Part shown: one piece after another, positions 1-8,022 of the stretch | How the letters are laid out: the number at the start of each line of letters is the position of its first letter | Numbering within the stretch: position 1 is the first letter of the stretch | From: a bacterium | GTDB lineage: Bacteria > Atribacterota > JS1 > SB-45 > 34-128 | NCBI GenBank assembly: GCA_018894595.1 | Contig: JAHIPN010000079.1 | Location: 1 to 9,055 of the forward strand | Direction: 5' to 3' | DNA: 9,055 nt | The notes under the pieces: model-generated | Database searches by the model: none | The model's input: only the letters and a program-made list of their open reading frames with translations | What the model was told of the DNA's origin: nothing | Program-made: the position numbers and the translations under genes

Positions 1-521
1 AATGTGCCGCTCATCACATTCCCAAATAATCGGACCGCCAGGGCCAGCGTACGGGAAAAATCGCCAATCACATTAAAAGGCGCCATGAAGATAGAAGGTT
101 CCAAATAATGTTTAAAATAAGCCATCCCTCCCCTTTTGGCAATGCCGAAAATAGGGATGGCAAAAAAAACGCAAATGGCCAGCGCACTGGTAGTGGACAA
201 TGAACCGGTCGGAGGTTGATAACCGGGGATAATAGCCAGCAGATTGGATACTGAAATAAATAAAAATAGGGTTCCTAAAAAAGGAATAAAAGGGTCCGGA
301 TTCTGCTGGGTAATTTCTTTCACCTGTTGCCGCATGTAGCCGACAATCACCTCTAAAAAATTTTGCCAGCGGGATATTTTAGGCCCAATGGTCAAATTTT
401 TCGTCGCCAGCCAGCTGATAAAAATTAATAAAACCATTACCGCCCAGGTAAAAATAATAGTGGCATTGATCTGGATTCCATTCCACTTAAAATAAATGAT
501 TGCATCCGGACTTATTTCCAT
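1..521 (-). CDS. atpB: N-ATPase F0 subunit a (AtpB), 3' end cut by window edge
   Basis: This is the ion-channel subunit a of the membrane sector, which with the c-ring carries Na+ or H+ across the membrane. I translated it by hand from the ATG at 521-519. It gives 173 residues starting MEISPDAIIY and runs off the window at position 1, so the C-terminal helices are missing. The hallmark segment SRTLALAVRLFGNVMSG is visible, with the essential channel arginine at residue 164 (equivalent to E. coli a-Arg210). Hydrophobic segments lie near residues 20-38, 80-99 and 112-128. A GGGA-containing purine stretch precedes the ATG. The gene follows atpR by 36 bp in the same direction, the normal N-ATPase order, and atpE should follow outside the window. 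Family and position are clear; the transported ion cannot be read here because the c subunit is absent. Confidence 0.95.
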   Translation of the reverse strand, partial: MEISPDAIIYFKWNGIQINATIIFTWAVMVLLIFISWLATKNLTIGPKISRWQNFLEVIVGYMRQQVKEITQQNPDPFIPFLGTLFLFISVSNLLAIIPGYQPPTGSLSTTSALAICVFFAIPIFGIAKRGGMAYFKHYLEPSIFMAPFNVIGDFSRTLALAVRLFGNVMSGT

Positions 522-557
522 TTTTAATTCCCTATCCCCTATTCAAATATGATTACT

Positions 558-839
558 TTAACCTTTTTTTTGTTTTCCTATCATTCTACTTAAAAAAATA
601 CGACTCGCGATAAATCCGACCAACAGGATTAAAATATTTCCCCATTCACCCTGACGGGCAACATAGATTAATACCAAAAAAACGGCAGCTATTCTTAAAA
701 TATAACTTCCCAGGGTTAATATAATCGGTGAACGAACCTGATTCATATTTTTAATAGTCAGCCATAAACCGCCAAAATAAAATAGTCCTAATCCCAGGCC
801 AATTAATAAATATAATAAGCTGTAAATATTAAGACTCAT
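558..839 (-). CDS. atpR: N-ATPase-specific membrane subunit AtpR
   Basis: This 93-residue protein has three predicted membrane segments (about 5-26, 40-60 and 66-84). It matches the small AtpR subunit found only in N-type ATPase operons, where it is thought to help assemble or stabilise the c-ring. Visible family-like features are the GGLWLTIKN stretch after the first helix, an arginine buried in the second helix (YILRIAAVF), and a basic C-terminus ending KQKKG. Its ATG overlaps the stop of atpQ by 4 bp (ATGA), implying translational coupling. A GAGG-type ribosome binding site lies in the 3' end of atpQ. Position between atpQ and atpB is as expected. The assignment rests on size, topology and context, all consistent. 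Confidence 0.9.
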   Translation of the reverse strand: MSLNIYSLLYLLIGLGLGLFYFGGLWLTIKNMNQVRSPIILTLGSYILRIAAVFLVLIYVARQGEWGNILILLVGFIASRIFLSRMIGKQKKG

Positions 840-1159
840 TCTTTATTTTCCTCTTCAATTTCTTTTCTTTCTTTCTCTACCCAGTACCAGGCATTTAAAC
901 AGCCAAGAATAATCCCCGCAAAGAGAAAAGTCAAGGTCCAGGAAATATGGCCCGGCCATCTCTTATCAGCCCAAATACCAACCGCAATGCCAATCAGAGT
1001 AGGTATCATCACCGACCAGCCAATCACCCCAAACAAACCCATACCGAACCAGACCGCCTGGTACTTCTTGTCTCGGGCCCTTAATTTCCGTTTTTCTTTT
1101 TTCTCGATTTTTTTGATAAAACCTTGCTTTATATCTTTTGATTTATTCTGATTATCCAT
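836..1159 (-). CDS. atpQ: N-ATPase subunit AtpQ (AtpI-like)
   Basis: This 107-residue membrane protein has a highly charged lysine-rich N-terminus (residues 1-34) and two predicted membrane helices (about 38-63 and 73-94) joined by a short WADKRWPG loop. The C-terminus is acidic (EKERKEIEEENKE). This is the layout of AtpQ, the N-ATPase member of the AtpI-like family, members of which are associated with c-ring assembly or divalent-cation transport. It starts directly after the atpC stop codon (TAA immediately followed by ATG) and ends overlapping atpR by 4 bp, so it is translated within the operon. Databases may name it AtpI or a putative F0F1-ATPase subunit. The exact biochemical role of AtpQ is not settled for the family. 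Confidence 0.88.
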   Translation of the reverse strand: MDNQNKSKDIKQGFIKKIEKKEKRKLRARDKKYQAVWFGMGLFGVIGWSVMIPTLIGIAVGIWADKRWPGHISWTLTFLFAGIILGCLNAWYWVEKERKEIEEENKE

Positions 1160-2969
<1,810 letters not shown>

Positions 2970-3037
2970 TTAATTTATTTTTATTTTTTTTCTTTTTCTT
3001 GATTATTTCTTGAGTGCGATAAAACGAATTATTTTTT

Positions 3038-3067
3038 ATTATACTATTTATGTATAAGATTTTACAA
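3038..3067 (-). promoter_or_regulatory. Sigma70-type promoter for the N-ATPase operon
   Basis: On the minus strand TTGTAA (3067-3062) and a perfect TATAAT (3043-3038) are separated by 18 bp. The expected start of transcription is near 3031, giving a leader of about 100 nt, rich in A, to the atpD ATG. It is the best promoter-like sequence I found in the window and is correctly placed for the operon. Confidence 0.6.
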
Positions 3068-3296
3068 CTTGAACTTGTGTGATGGATGAGGACACAGGAT
3101 ACAATTTTAAAGTTATGCGGAATAAACGAGAGGGCAGATCTTTGCATTTAGCATACTCTAAATATTCTACCTCCTGCTATATTCTAATCATCTTATAAGA
3201 TATTGGGAACCCGGACTTATCAGGTCCCTTACGAAAAGTTAGAAAAAGTTACCAAATCGTTGAGCTAGAATAACCATGCTCTTTATATTTAAAAAG
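3068..3296. other. Non-coding stretch upstream of the ATPase promoter
   Basis: I see no convincing gene here. The minus strand has an AGGAGG (3174-3169) followed only 15 nt later by an ATG for a 13-residue frame, too far for normal initiation. Short hairpins are GGAC/GTCC around 3212-3226 and GAGC/GCTC around 3262-3281. A longer minus-strand open frame overlapping the start of atpD has no protein-like character. Confidence 0.4.
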
Positions 3297-3418
3297 TTCG
3301 AATCCTACCCGGCTCCCCGGGTTGGTGTCTGAAAGCGTGCTTTTATGGGATAAACTCAGAATTCATATATACAAAATAAAGCACGGAAGATTAAGAATAT
3401 CGTATCTGAATCCTTAAT
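3297..3418 (+). repeat. Direct repeat copy R1 with tRNA T-arm-like left end
   Basis: The 100 bp at 3297-3396 match 4710-4809, with about 12 differences; the inner 82 bp (3315-3396) differ at only 7 positions. The left end reads TTCGAATCCTACCCGGCTCC, which looks like a tRNA T-loop, T-stem 3' strand and acceptor 3' strand, but no full cloverleaf can be drawn upstream. An 8-bp stem CGTGCTTT/AAAGCACG (3336-3343 with 3378-3385) encloses a 34-nt loop. A second stem, ATTAAG (3390-3395) with CTTAAT (3413-3418), follows. It lies downstream of the membrane-protein gene in that gene's reading direction. Confidence 0.85.
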
Positions 3419-3521
3419 ATTAAAACCTTTATAGCAGGTTTAGCCGATACTGAATACCTTTAAATTGGCTACCTCAATGATAGTATAAAAATATTATTTA
3501 TTGCAGATTTATAAAAAATAA

Positions 3522-4514
3522 TTATATTTTTATTTGTGTGAATAATTGAAAAAGTAACGGTAAAAGAGCTATTATTAGAGTTATAATGCTTTTTAGATCT
3601 ATTGGCCATTCACTAATTGAGGAAATCCTTTGTTGTATATCCATACATTTTATTAAATTATTAATGGATTTTTCATCACCATTTAATAACCCTTTTAATT
3701 GCATTTGTATTTTATTATTTATTAATTTTACTTGATCATGTTTTGATTTTGAAATTATTTCATGGAATTTGAATAATGTCCAAAAGAACAAACCAAACGG
3801 GAAAATCGCAAGAAAAGTTACCCATGACATATATAAAAAACTAAGACCGTAGGGACTATATCTAAATGCTACAATTAGACTAAAATATGCAATTGTAGTA
3901 ATACTAATTACTGAAAATAAATATCTTTTTAGCTTTACCAAACCACTATGTTGAAACATGAAAAAAGGAATTTTCGATTCAAGTTTTACTATATCTTGCA
4001 AGATAATAAAGTTATAAAACACAATTGGAATTCCATTAGCCCCGATAAAAGTTATTAAAAAAAATCCAAAAAGTGATATTATATTCATTTTATTATTAGT
4101 AAATGGAAGGCCTGAATATAAAAGAGTAGATGTTAATAATCCAAAAAAGATTAAAAGCAAGATTTTAGAGTACATTGTTTTAAGAGTAAACATTCTTTTA
4201 GCATGATAATTATACCACTTAACTGCGTCTTCTTTATTTCGCCAAAATATCATACATAAATCACCCATAATAGTATTAAATGTTCTCGATAAATATATAT
4301 ATGCTGCTGGCCAATAATAAATTCCAAGAGTCATAAATAATAGACTTATAGAAAAACGTTTTTCTTTAAAATAAAAAATAAGTAATTCGAAAATAATATA
4401 AGTTATTACACCAATAATTGGCCAATAAATCCAATATGGTATTTTTTCTATTGTCAGATATTCAAAAGTTGATTTTACGTACTTAAACTTTGTTGATTTC
4501 TTTTCACACTCCAT
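3522..4514 (-). CDS. Multi-pass membrane protein of unknown family
   Basis: I do not recognise this 330-residue protein. It has about seven hydrophobic segments (near 27-49, 55-76, 116-136, 145-171, 198-216, 222-250 and 305-327). A cytoplasm-like charged loop at about 251-300 (SKSKHDQVKLINNKIQ) resembles a helical linker and is followed by EWPIDLKSI and a final hydrophobic helix. No transporter signature, signal peptidase site or catalytic motif is visible. Codon use is extremely AT-rich compared with the ATPase genes. The ATG at 4514 has only a distant GGGGG (about 12 nt upstream) as ribosome binding site, so the start is uncertain. The open frame extends 11 codons further to a TAG without another standard start. 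It is the only gene between full repeat copies R1 and R2, so it may be a single inserted unit. A membrane effector in a defence islet is possible but is only inference. Confidence 0.8.
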   Translation of the reverse strand: MECEKKSTKFKYVKSTFEYLTIEKIPYWIYWPIIGVITYIIFELLIFYFKEKRFSISLLFMTLGIYYWPAAYIYLSRTFNTIMGDLCMIFWRNKEDAVKWYNYHAKRMFTLKTMYSKILLLIFFGLLTSTLLYSGLPFTNNKMNIISLFGFFLITFIGANGIPIVFYNFIILQDIVKLESKIPFFMFQHSGLVKLKRYLFSVISITTIAYFSLIVAFRYSPYGLSFLYMSWVTFLAIFPFGLFFWTLFKFHEIISKSKHDQVKLINNKIQMQLKGLLNGDEKSINNLIKCMDIQQRISSISEWPIDLKSIITLIIALLPLLFQLFTQIKI

Positions 4515-4709
4515 AATATAACTTTGCCCCCATAGAAATATTTTCTAAATTACAATAATTATCTAATATTTTTTACTAACTTAAATTCTTTAGTTTTCTT
4601 TAATTCCTCAAGTTTAATTAGTACTACGAATAATATTCTATAAACAATTTAAAAATCTTTCTTTTTAATAACGAGTCTTTCAGTGAAAAGCCACAAAAAA
4701 GAAAATGGA
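4515..4709. other. AT-rich gap upstream of the membrane-protein gene
   Basis: No gene is visible. A short minus-strand frame beginning ATGGGGGCA just ahead of the membrane-protein start gives only nine residues and has no support. I found no good promoter match. Confidence 0.3.
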
Positions 4710-4869
4710 TTCGAATTCTATCCAATTCCCCGGATTGGTGTCTGAAAGCGTGCTAATATGGGATAAGCTCAGAATTCATATATGCAGAATAAAGCACGGA
4801 AAATTAAGACTTTCTACGTTAAGTAATAATTTTTAAAAAGTATAACTATGCTTAACATTATAAGTAGAA
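4710..4869 (+). repeat. Direct repeat copy R2 with an added stem-loop
   Basis: Positions 4710-4809 repeat R1. Here the T-arm-like left end can pair: ATGGA, loop TTCGAAT, TCTAT form a 5-bp stem with one G-T pair. The central stem CGTGCT (4749-4754) with AGCACG (4793-4798) is kept, although two adjoining bases have changed from TT to AA. Beyond the shared part, TTCTACGTTAAG (4812-4823) pairs with CTTAAC (4851-4856) and GTAGAA (4864-4869). R1 and R3 have different stems in this same place. R2 lies downstream of the HEPN-like gene. Confidence 0.85.
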
Positions 4870-4888
4870 TTATTTCTAACTAGTCAAT

Positions 4889-5050
4889 TCAAATATTAAT
4901 ATTGTCTTCCTTGAATTCTTCATCTACGCCTATTTTTTTATAAAAATCATTCACAAAGTGTATACAGGATATTACTACCCATTTTGCACACCCATAGCTT
5001 AAGCACCTATGTGGGAGAAAAAGGTAAGTAAGCTTATTGTAAAAAGGACA
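4889..5050 (-). pseudogene. Possible decayed coding tail after the HEPN-like gene
   Basis: Directly after the TAA stop of the HEPN-like gene the same frame stays open for 53 more codons to a TGA at 4891-4889. The distal part (NDFYKKIGVDEEFKEDNINI) looks protein-like. No good start exists: the only in-frame candidate, GTG at 4954, has no ribosome binding site. The part nearest the stop (CPFYNKLTYLFLPH) is less convincing. It may be a read-through tail, a leftover of another gene, or chance. Confidence 0.2.
4991..5015. repeat. Inverted repeat downstream of the HEPN-like gene
   Basis: CCCATAG (4991-4997) pairs with CTATGTGGG (5007-5015) with a 2-nt bulge and a 9-nt loop. It lies 36 bp past the stop of the HEPN-like gene. 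No T-run follows on the minus strand, so it is not a classic terminator. Confidence 0.35.
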
Positions 5051-5560
5051 TTACTCAAATTTTCCTTGTAAAAGTTTTTCTAATTTTTGTTTATTTTCTT
5101 CTGAATCTATCATTTCTGGCTTAAAATGAACCAATGCATTCCTTAATTTGATTACCAAGCTAACATCCTGGAATGGATTTATACCTCTATTGAACAAGTT
5201 TTGCCCATTTAATAACAATGAATATTGATATTTATCTAAAGTTGACATGTTTTTGTAAGTATTAAAAAAATCATTATAAATTTTTGCCATTCTCTTTATT
5301 AAATTTTCATTTAATTCCTTTGAAATACCGGTTGGGCTTTTTGCTGCACTCCAAAATAGCTCACTAATAATTGACTCTAAGAATGCTACTGATGAAATAA
5401 TTGCTCCAGTAACATAAGATTTATTATTTGCTTTAATCTCTTCTGACACTTTTTTATTTTTATTTTCTGATTCTATTTTAAAAGATAATTTAGTAAAGTA
5501 TTCAGATGTCCTTAAAAGCGTACCTGAAAAAGAATGATAAACACTTAATTGTGCTGATAT
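5051..5560 (-). CDS. HEPN-like protein with R-X4-H motif
   Basis: The all-helical protein contains LRNALVH, an R-X4-H motif (Arg140, His145 in the long form) typical of HEPN-fold proteins, many of which are RNases or partners of nucleotidyltransferase antitoxins. The first standard start is a GTG at 5449 (132 residues) with only an A-run in front. Upstream of it the frame is open for 37 further codons reading ISAQLSVYHSFSGTLLRTSEYF and on to SENKNKK, which looks like genuine protein. It begins at ATA (5560-5558), where an ATG would be expected, two codons after a TAA. AAGGAAG lies 10 nt ahead of that ATA. I therefore give the long form (169 residues), with AUA initiation or a mutated ATG; the minimal form is 5051-5449. 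The gene sits alone between R3 and R2. No cognate antitoxin is recognisable next to it. Confidence 0.75.
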   Translation of the reverse strand: MSAQLSVYHSFSGTLLRTSEYFTKLSFKIESENKNKKVSEEIKANNKSYVTGAIISSVAFLESIISELFWSAAKSPTGISKELNENLIKRMAKIYNDFFNTYKNMSTLDKYQYSLLLNGQNLFNRGINPFQDVSLVIKLRNALVHFKPEMIDSEENKQKLEKLLQGKFE

Positions 5561-5570
5561 TTTTTATTGT

Positions 5571-5577
5571 CTTCCTT
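5571..5577 (-). promoter_or_regulatory. Ribosome binding site suggesting an upstream start for the HEPN-like gene
   Basis: AAGGAAG on the minus strand lies 10 nt before the in-frame ATA at 5560 and more than 120 nt before the GTG at 5449. It supports translation of the longer form. Confidence 0.4.
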
Positions 5578-5619
5578 TAAAATATATTGAATAAATAATT
5601 TAAAAGGTTTTGATTATAG

Positions 5620-5662
5620 AAAAGCACGGGAAATTAAGAATATCATATTCGTATTCTGATAT
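5620..5662 (+). repeat. Partial repeat copy R3
   Basis: Positions 5621-5648 match the right end of R1 (3378-3405) with 3 differences, sharing AAAGCACGG and ATTAAGAATATC. The left two thirds, including the T-arm-like end and the CGTGCT half of the stem, are missing. ATATCA (5640-5645) pairs with TGATAT (5657-5662), so a stem-loop again follows the core. It lies downstream of the Mrr-like gene. Confidence 0.65.
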
Positions 5663-5764
5663 ATAAGACTATTAGGTGAAATTTCTCAAAAAAAACATTT
5701 TATTATATACGAATTTTAATTTTGTTATCTTTAATTAAATTATTAAATAGTATTCGACTTTAAA

Positions 5765-6526
5765 TTAAACTCTTTCGCCAAATACATCATCAAACTCTGC
5801 TAAAGCTTTTCTATCTTCACTAATAAATATTTTTAACAAATCTCGAAAGGAAACAGCATCAAGTAAGATATCTGGCACATTTTTAATATTAGGTACTTCA
5901 TCACTTTCTATTGATTTACGTAATGGAAGTGAAGGTATATCTTCTTTTAAAATTGAAGGCAATGTCAAATACAAACCCAAAGCCAAAAAAGCCAAATCAA
6001 CATACTTCTCTCTAAGTTTGGCAAAACGTCGTTGAGATTTCTTATCAAGTTTATTTGCCTTTCGAAATACTCTTGCATTAAATGGTTCAGTATAGTCTAC
6101 AAGAGGTTCATTTTCTTCACTGAGACGCTTTTGCATATAATTTTCGAACCAACGCTCTAAAAAAAGCTCTTGGAATTCTTTCCACGTGAGTAACCGAATA
6201 TTGCTATTAGCAGCTGCAGTAAAGGTTCCTGATTGAAAACCATGAGATGATATAATCAATCCCCAGTTCGCACCAAAATCATTCACTACAGTGCGAAAGG
6301 AATGTACAACTGATTTAGGAATCGCTTTTTGCCAAAATTTACATTCACATAAGTAAATCGTTTTCGGCCTTTGAGATGTATCCTCTGCGTAAACATCAAT
6401 ATTTACAATACCACGAACAGTTTTAATATCTTTTTCAGAATCAGCGATAAACCCGGATTCCTTCATAATTTTTTCAACCTGTATCTGTAAATCACGCCAA
6501 TCTTTTGGAAGTGATGAATTAATCAT
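5765..6526 (-). CDS. Mrr-like restriction endonuclease (PD-(D/E)XK fold)
   Basis: The N-terminal half (numbered from the upstream ATG at 6538) carries an Mrr-type nuclease core: a helix DWRDLQIQVEKIMKESGF (13-30), the metal-binding aspartate in NIDVYA (Asp48), the ECK triad in LCECKFW (Glu65, Lys67), then FRTVVNDFGANWGLIISSHGFQ (81-102). The C-terminal part (about 130-257) is helical and unassigned. I choose the ATG at 6526 because GGAG (6536-6533) sits 6 nt ahead; this gives 253 residues. The ATG at 6538 overlaps that GGAG and has no site of its own. The gene lies 49 bp after the SIR2 gene and is probably co-transcribed with it. No methyltransferase is nearby, so it may cut modified or foreign DNA, or act as an abortive effector. 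The catalytic residues are intact. Confidence 0.9.
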   Translation of the reverse strand: MINSSLPKDWRDLQIQVEKIMKESGFIADSEKDIKTVRGIVNIDVYAEDTSQRPKTIYLCECKFWQKAIPKSVVHSFRTVVNDFGANWGLIISSHGFQSGTFTAAANSNIRLLTWKEFQELFLERWFENYMQKRLSEENEPLVDYTEPFNARVFRKANKLDKKSQRRFAKLREKYVDLAFLALGLYLTLPSILKEDIPSLPLRKSIESDEVPNIKNVPDILLDAVSFRDLLKIFISEDRKALAEFDDVFGERV

Positions 6527-6532
6527 AATATT

Positions 6533-6536
6533 CTCC
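6533..6536 (-). promoter_or_regulatory. Ribosome binding site deciding the Mrr-like start
   Basis: GGAG on the minus strand with a 6-nt spacer to the ATG at 6526 favours that start over the ATG at 6538, which it overlaps. Confidence 0.55.
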
Positions 6537-6575
6537 ATGTATAATTCTAAAATAAAATGCTAGTTAATAGATTTA

Positions 6576-7712
6576 TCAATATTTATCTAAATATTTTATA
6601 TTATTACTATAGTCATTATAATTTTCATAATAGCTTATTTCAGGTACAATTTTACTCGCTTTGAATATATCTAAAAACGGCTTTAAAAATTGATTGTTTT
6701 CTACTGGTTTTTTATTTTTCCTCTTTCTAACATTTCTTAAACATTTTGGATTTATTATTATTACTTTTTTTAATTTATCACTTTTTTGTCTAAATAACCA
6801 CTTATTATAAAAATCTGTTGGTGGAAGTTGGTATCCCCAAATCACCAATTCATCGGCTGATTTAAGTTCCTCTAATGCAATATTCCACAATTTCTTTATA
6901 AAGGGGAAACTGCTATAATTTTTATTCAGAACCGGTGGGATTATTAGATGTTTCATTCTTGAACTACATTCACTACATTTATAATCAGCAATAAAATATT
7001 CTTCACCAATAATTTTTTTTACAGGATATACTTTTGAATATGATCCACAATCTTCATTTGGGCAGTATAACCAATCTATAGATCCATGAAGTTTAAGGTA
7101 GTAACCTTTCGATTGATATTTATCATAAGGTTCGCTTGTTCTATCCCAAGAAAGATCCCTATAAGCCGATAAATATTTCAGCATTCTTAGATATTGCTTT
7201 CTTGAAATATCATCTTCAGTTTGCCCCAAGTTTTTAATTTTGCTAATTATTTTTTCCCTTCCTAGTATATTATCTAATAGAAGATCCCAATTATATGTAA
7301 TAATCGTATCATTATCATTTAATTTATTAAAGAAAAGAAAATACTCACTGTTTTTTTTATAATAATCTGACTTGCTTGTAAGTTTAAAAAATGTAACTAG
7401 AATTATTGTAATAACTCTATCTCTAACAATTTGTAAATCATTACTTTTAGTTTTTTCAATATCGATTTCAAGATTAGTTAAAATATCCTCAATATTTAGC
7501 TTATGTCTAATATCAAACATACTTTTATTAAATTTTTCTCTAATATAAAGTTCTACACATTCATAATTTGGGTTAAGTGTATTAATATCGGCTAAAAAGC
7601 AAGTGACAAGCAATTTTTTTGCAACTTTAAAAATATCGTTAATTAACGGAAATTCTTTGTTTGAATGACTATATGAAGCACCTGCTCCCAATATAAATAC
7701 AGTTTTACTCAT
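6576..7712 (-). CDS. SIR2-family protein, likely NAD-binding defence effector
   Basis: This 378-residue protein has the SIR2-like layout seen in anti-phage systems. Visible motifs are VFILGAGAS (5-13, the NAD-binding glycine loop), TIITYNWDLLLD (136-147), YYLKLHGSIDW (204-214) with the candidate catalytic His209, a likely zinc knuckle of Cys217, Cys222, Cys246 and Cys249, HLIIPP (255-260), LVIWGYQLPPTD (289-300) and VIIINP (317-322). The residues expected for NAD binding and hydrolysis are present, so it could deplete NAD on activation; deacetylase activity is less likely for this branch. AGGAG (7723-7719) is 6 nt from the ATG, so the start is firm. There is no fused sensor domain, so a partner may supply one. 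The Mrr-like nuclease gene follows after 49 bp. Very AT-rich composition fits acquisition by transfer. Confidence 0.92.
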   Translation of the reverse strand: MSKTVFILGAGASYSHSNKEFPLINDIFKVAKKLLVTCFLADINTLNPNYECVELYIREKFNKSMFDIRHKLNIEDILTNLEIDIEKTKSNDLQIVRDRVITIILVTFFKLTSKSDYYKKNSEYFLFFNKLNDNDTIITYNWDLLLDNILGREKIISKIKNLGQTEDDISRKQYLRMLKYLSAYRDLSWDRTSEPYDKYQSKGYYLKLHGSIDWLYCPNEDCGSYSKVYPVKKIIGEEYFIADYKCSECSSRMKHLIIPPVLNKNYSSFPFIKKLWNIALEELKSADELVIWGYQLPPTDFYNKWLFRQKSDKLKKVIIINPKCLRNVRKRKNKKPVENNQFLKPFLDIFKASKIVPEISYYENYNDYSNNIKYLDKY

Positions 7713-7747
7713 ATTATTCTCCTAATGTAATATTTTTAACAAAATGT

Positions 7748-7849
7748 CTAATCCGCTTTAAAGCAATTATCCTGTAAATCCTTTGCCACTTCTCTCATTT
7801 CAATCAAATCTATTTTATCTATATCTTCTGATTTCTTTTGTTTAATCAT
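7748..7849 (-). CDS. Possible 33-residue peptide upstream of the SIR2 gene
   Basis: An ATG at 7849 opens a 33-residue frame, MIKQKKSEDIDKIDLIEMRE continuing to VAKDLQDNCFKAD, ending 35 bp before the SIR2 start on the same strand. The sequence is charged, helix-prone and plausible as protein, but no ribosome binding site is visible ahead of it. It could be a small operon member, a leader, or the tail of a lost gene. Confidence 0.3.
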   Translation of the reverse strand: MIKQKKSEDIDKIDLIEMREVAKDLQDNCFKAD

Positions 7850-8022
7850 TGTATAAAAATTTAGAAAAAGTTATCTAATTATTTAACTATTACAACGGTC
7901 TCTTGACTTACGTTCTAATTGTTTTTAAGATATATATGAAAAGATTTAATTACTGTCTGTCTGGAAATTAAAAAATATTAAAATTTAATATAAATTTATA
8001 TTAATTTATTAAGACATATAAT
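7850..8022. other. AT-rich intergenic stretch with no gene
   Basis: I see nothing coding here. It contains a perfect AT palindrome (reported separately) near the end of the HEPN/MtlR-like gene. No convincing minus-strand promoter for the SIR2-Mrr pair was found, though the region is where one would be expected. Confidence 0.4.
7985..8004. repeat. Perfect 20-bp AT palindrome
   Basis: TTAATATAAATTTATATTAA is its own reverse complement and lies 18 bp past the stop of the HEPN/MtlR-like gene. The minus strand continues with a short T-run about 18 nt on (7971-7976). It could be a weak terminator hairpin or an operator, but such palindromes also arise easily in AT-rich DNA. Confidence 0.4.

Noticed and set aside
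3206..3318. A complete tRNA gene ending at the T-arm-like sequence
   Set aside because: GGGAACCCGG could partly pair with CCGGCTCCC, but the spacing is about 112 nt and no D-arm or anticodon arm of normal size can be drawn; in R1 the T-stem itself cannot form.
3297..5662. Integron cassette array with attC sites
   Set aside because: The gene-then-repeat layout is suggestive and R2 contains GTTAAGT and GCTTAAC, but their order is the reverse of that in attC, R1 and R3 lack such core sites, and no integron integrase is present in the window.
7861..7873. 13-bp match TTAGAAAAAGTTA also at 3239-3251
   Set aside because: A 13-mer match within 9 kb of AT-rich sequence is likely by chance, and similarity outside it is weak.
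7912..7940. Plus-strand promoter-like pair TTGACT and TAAGAT with 17-bp spacing
   Set aside because: There is no plus-strand gene downstream, the -10 matches only four of six positions, and AT-rich DNA yields such pairs often.
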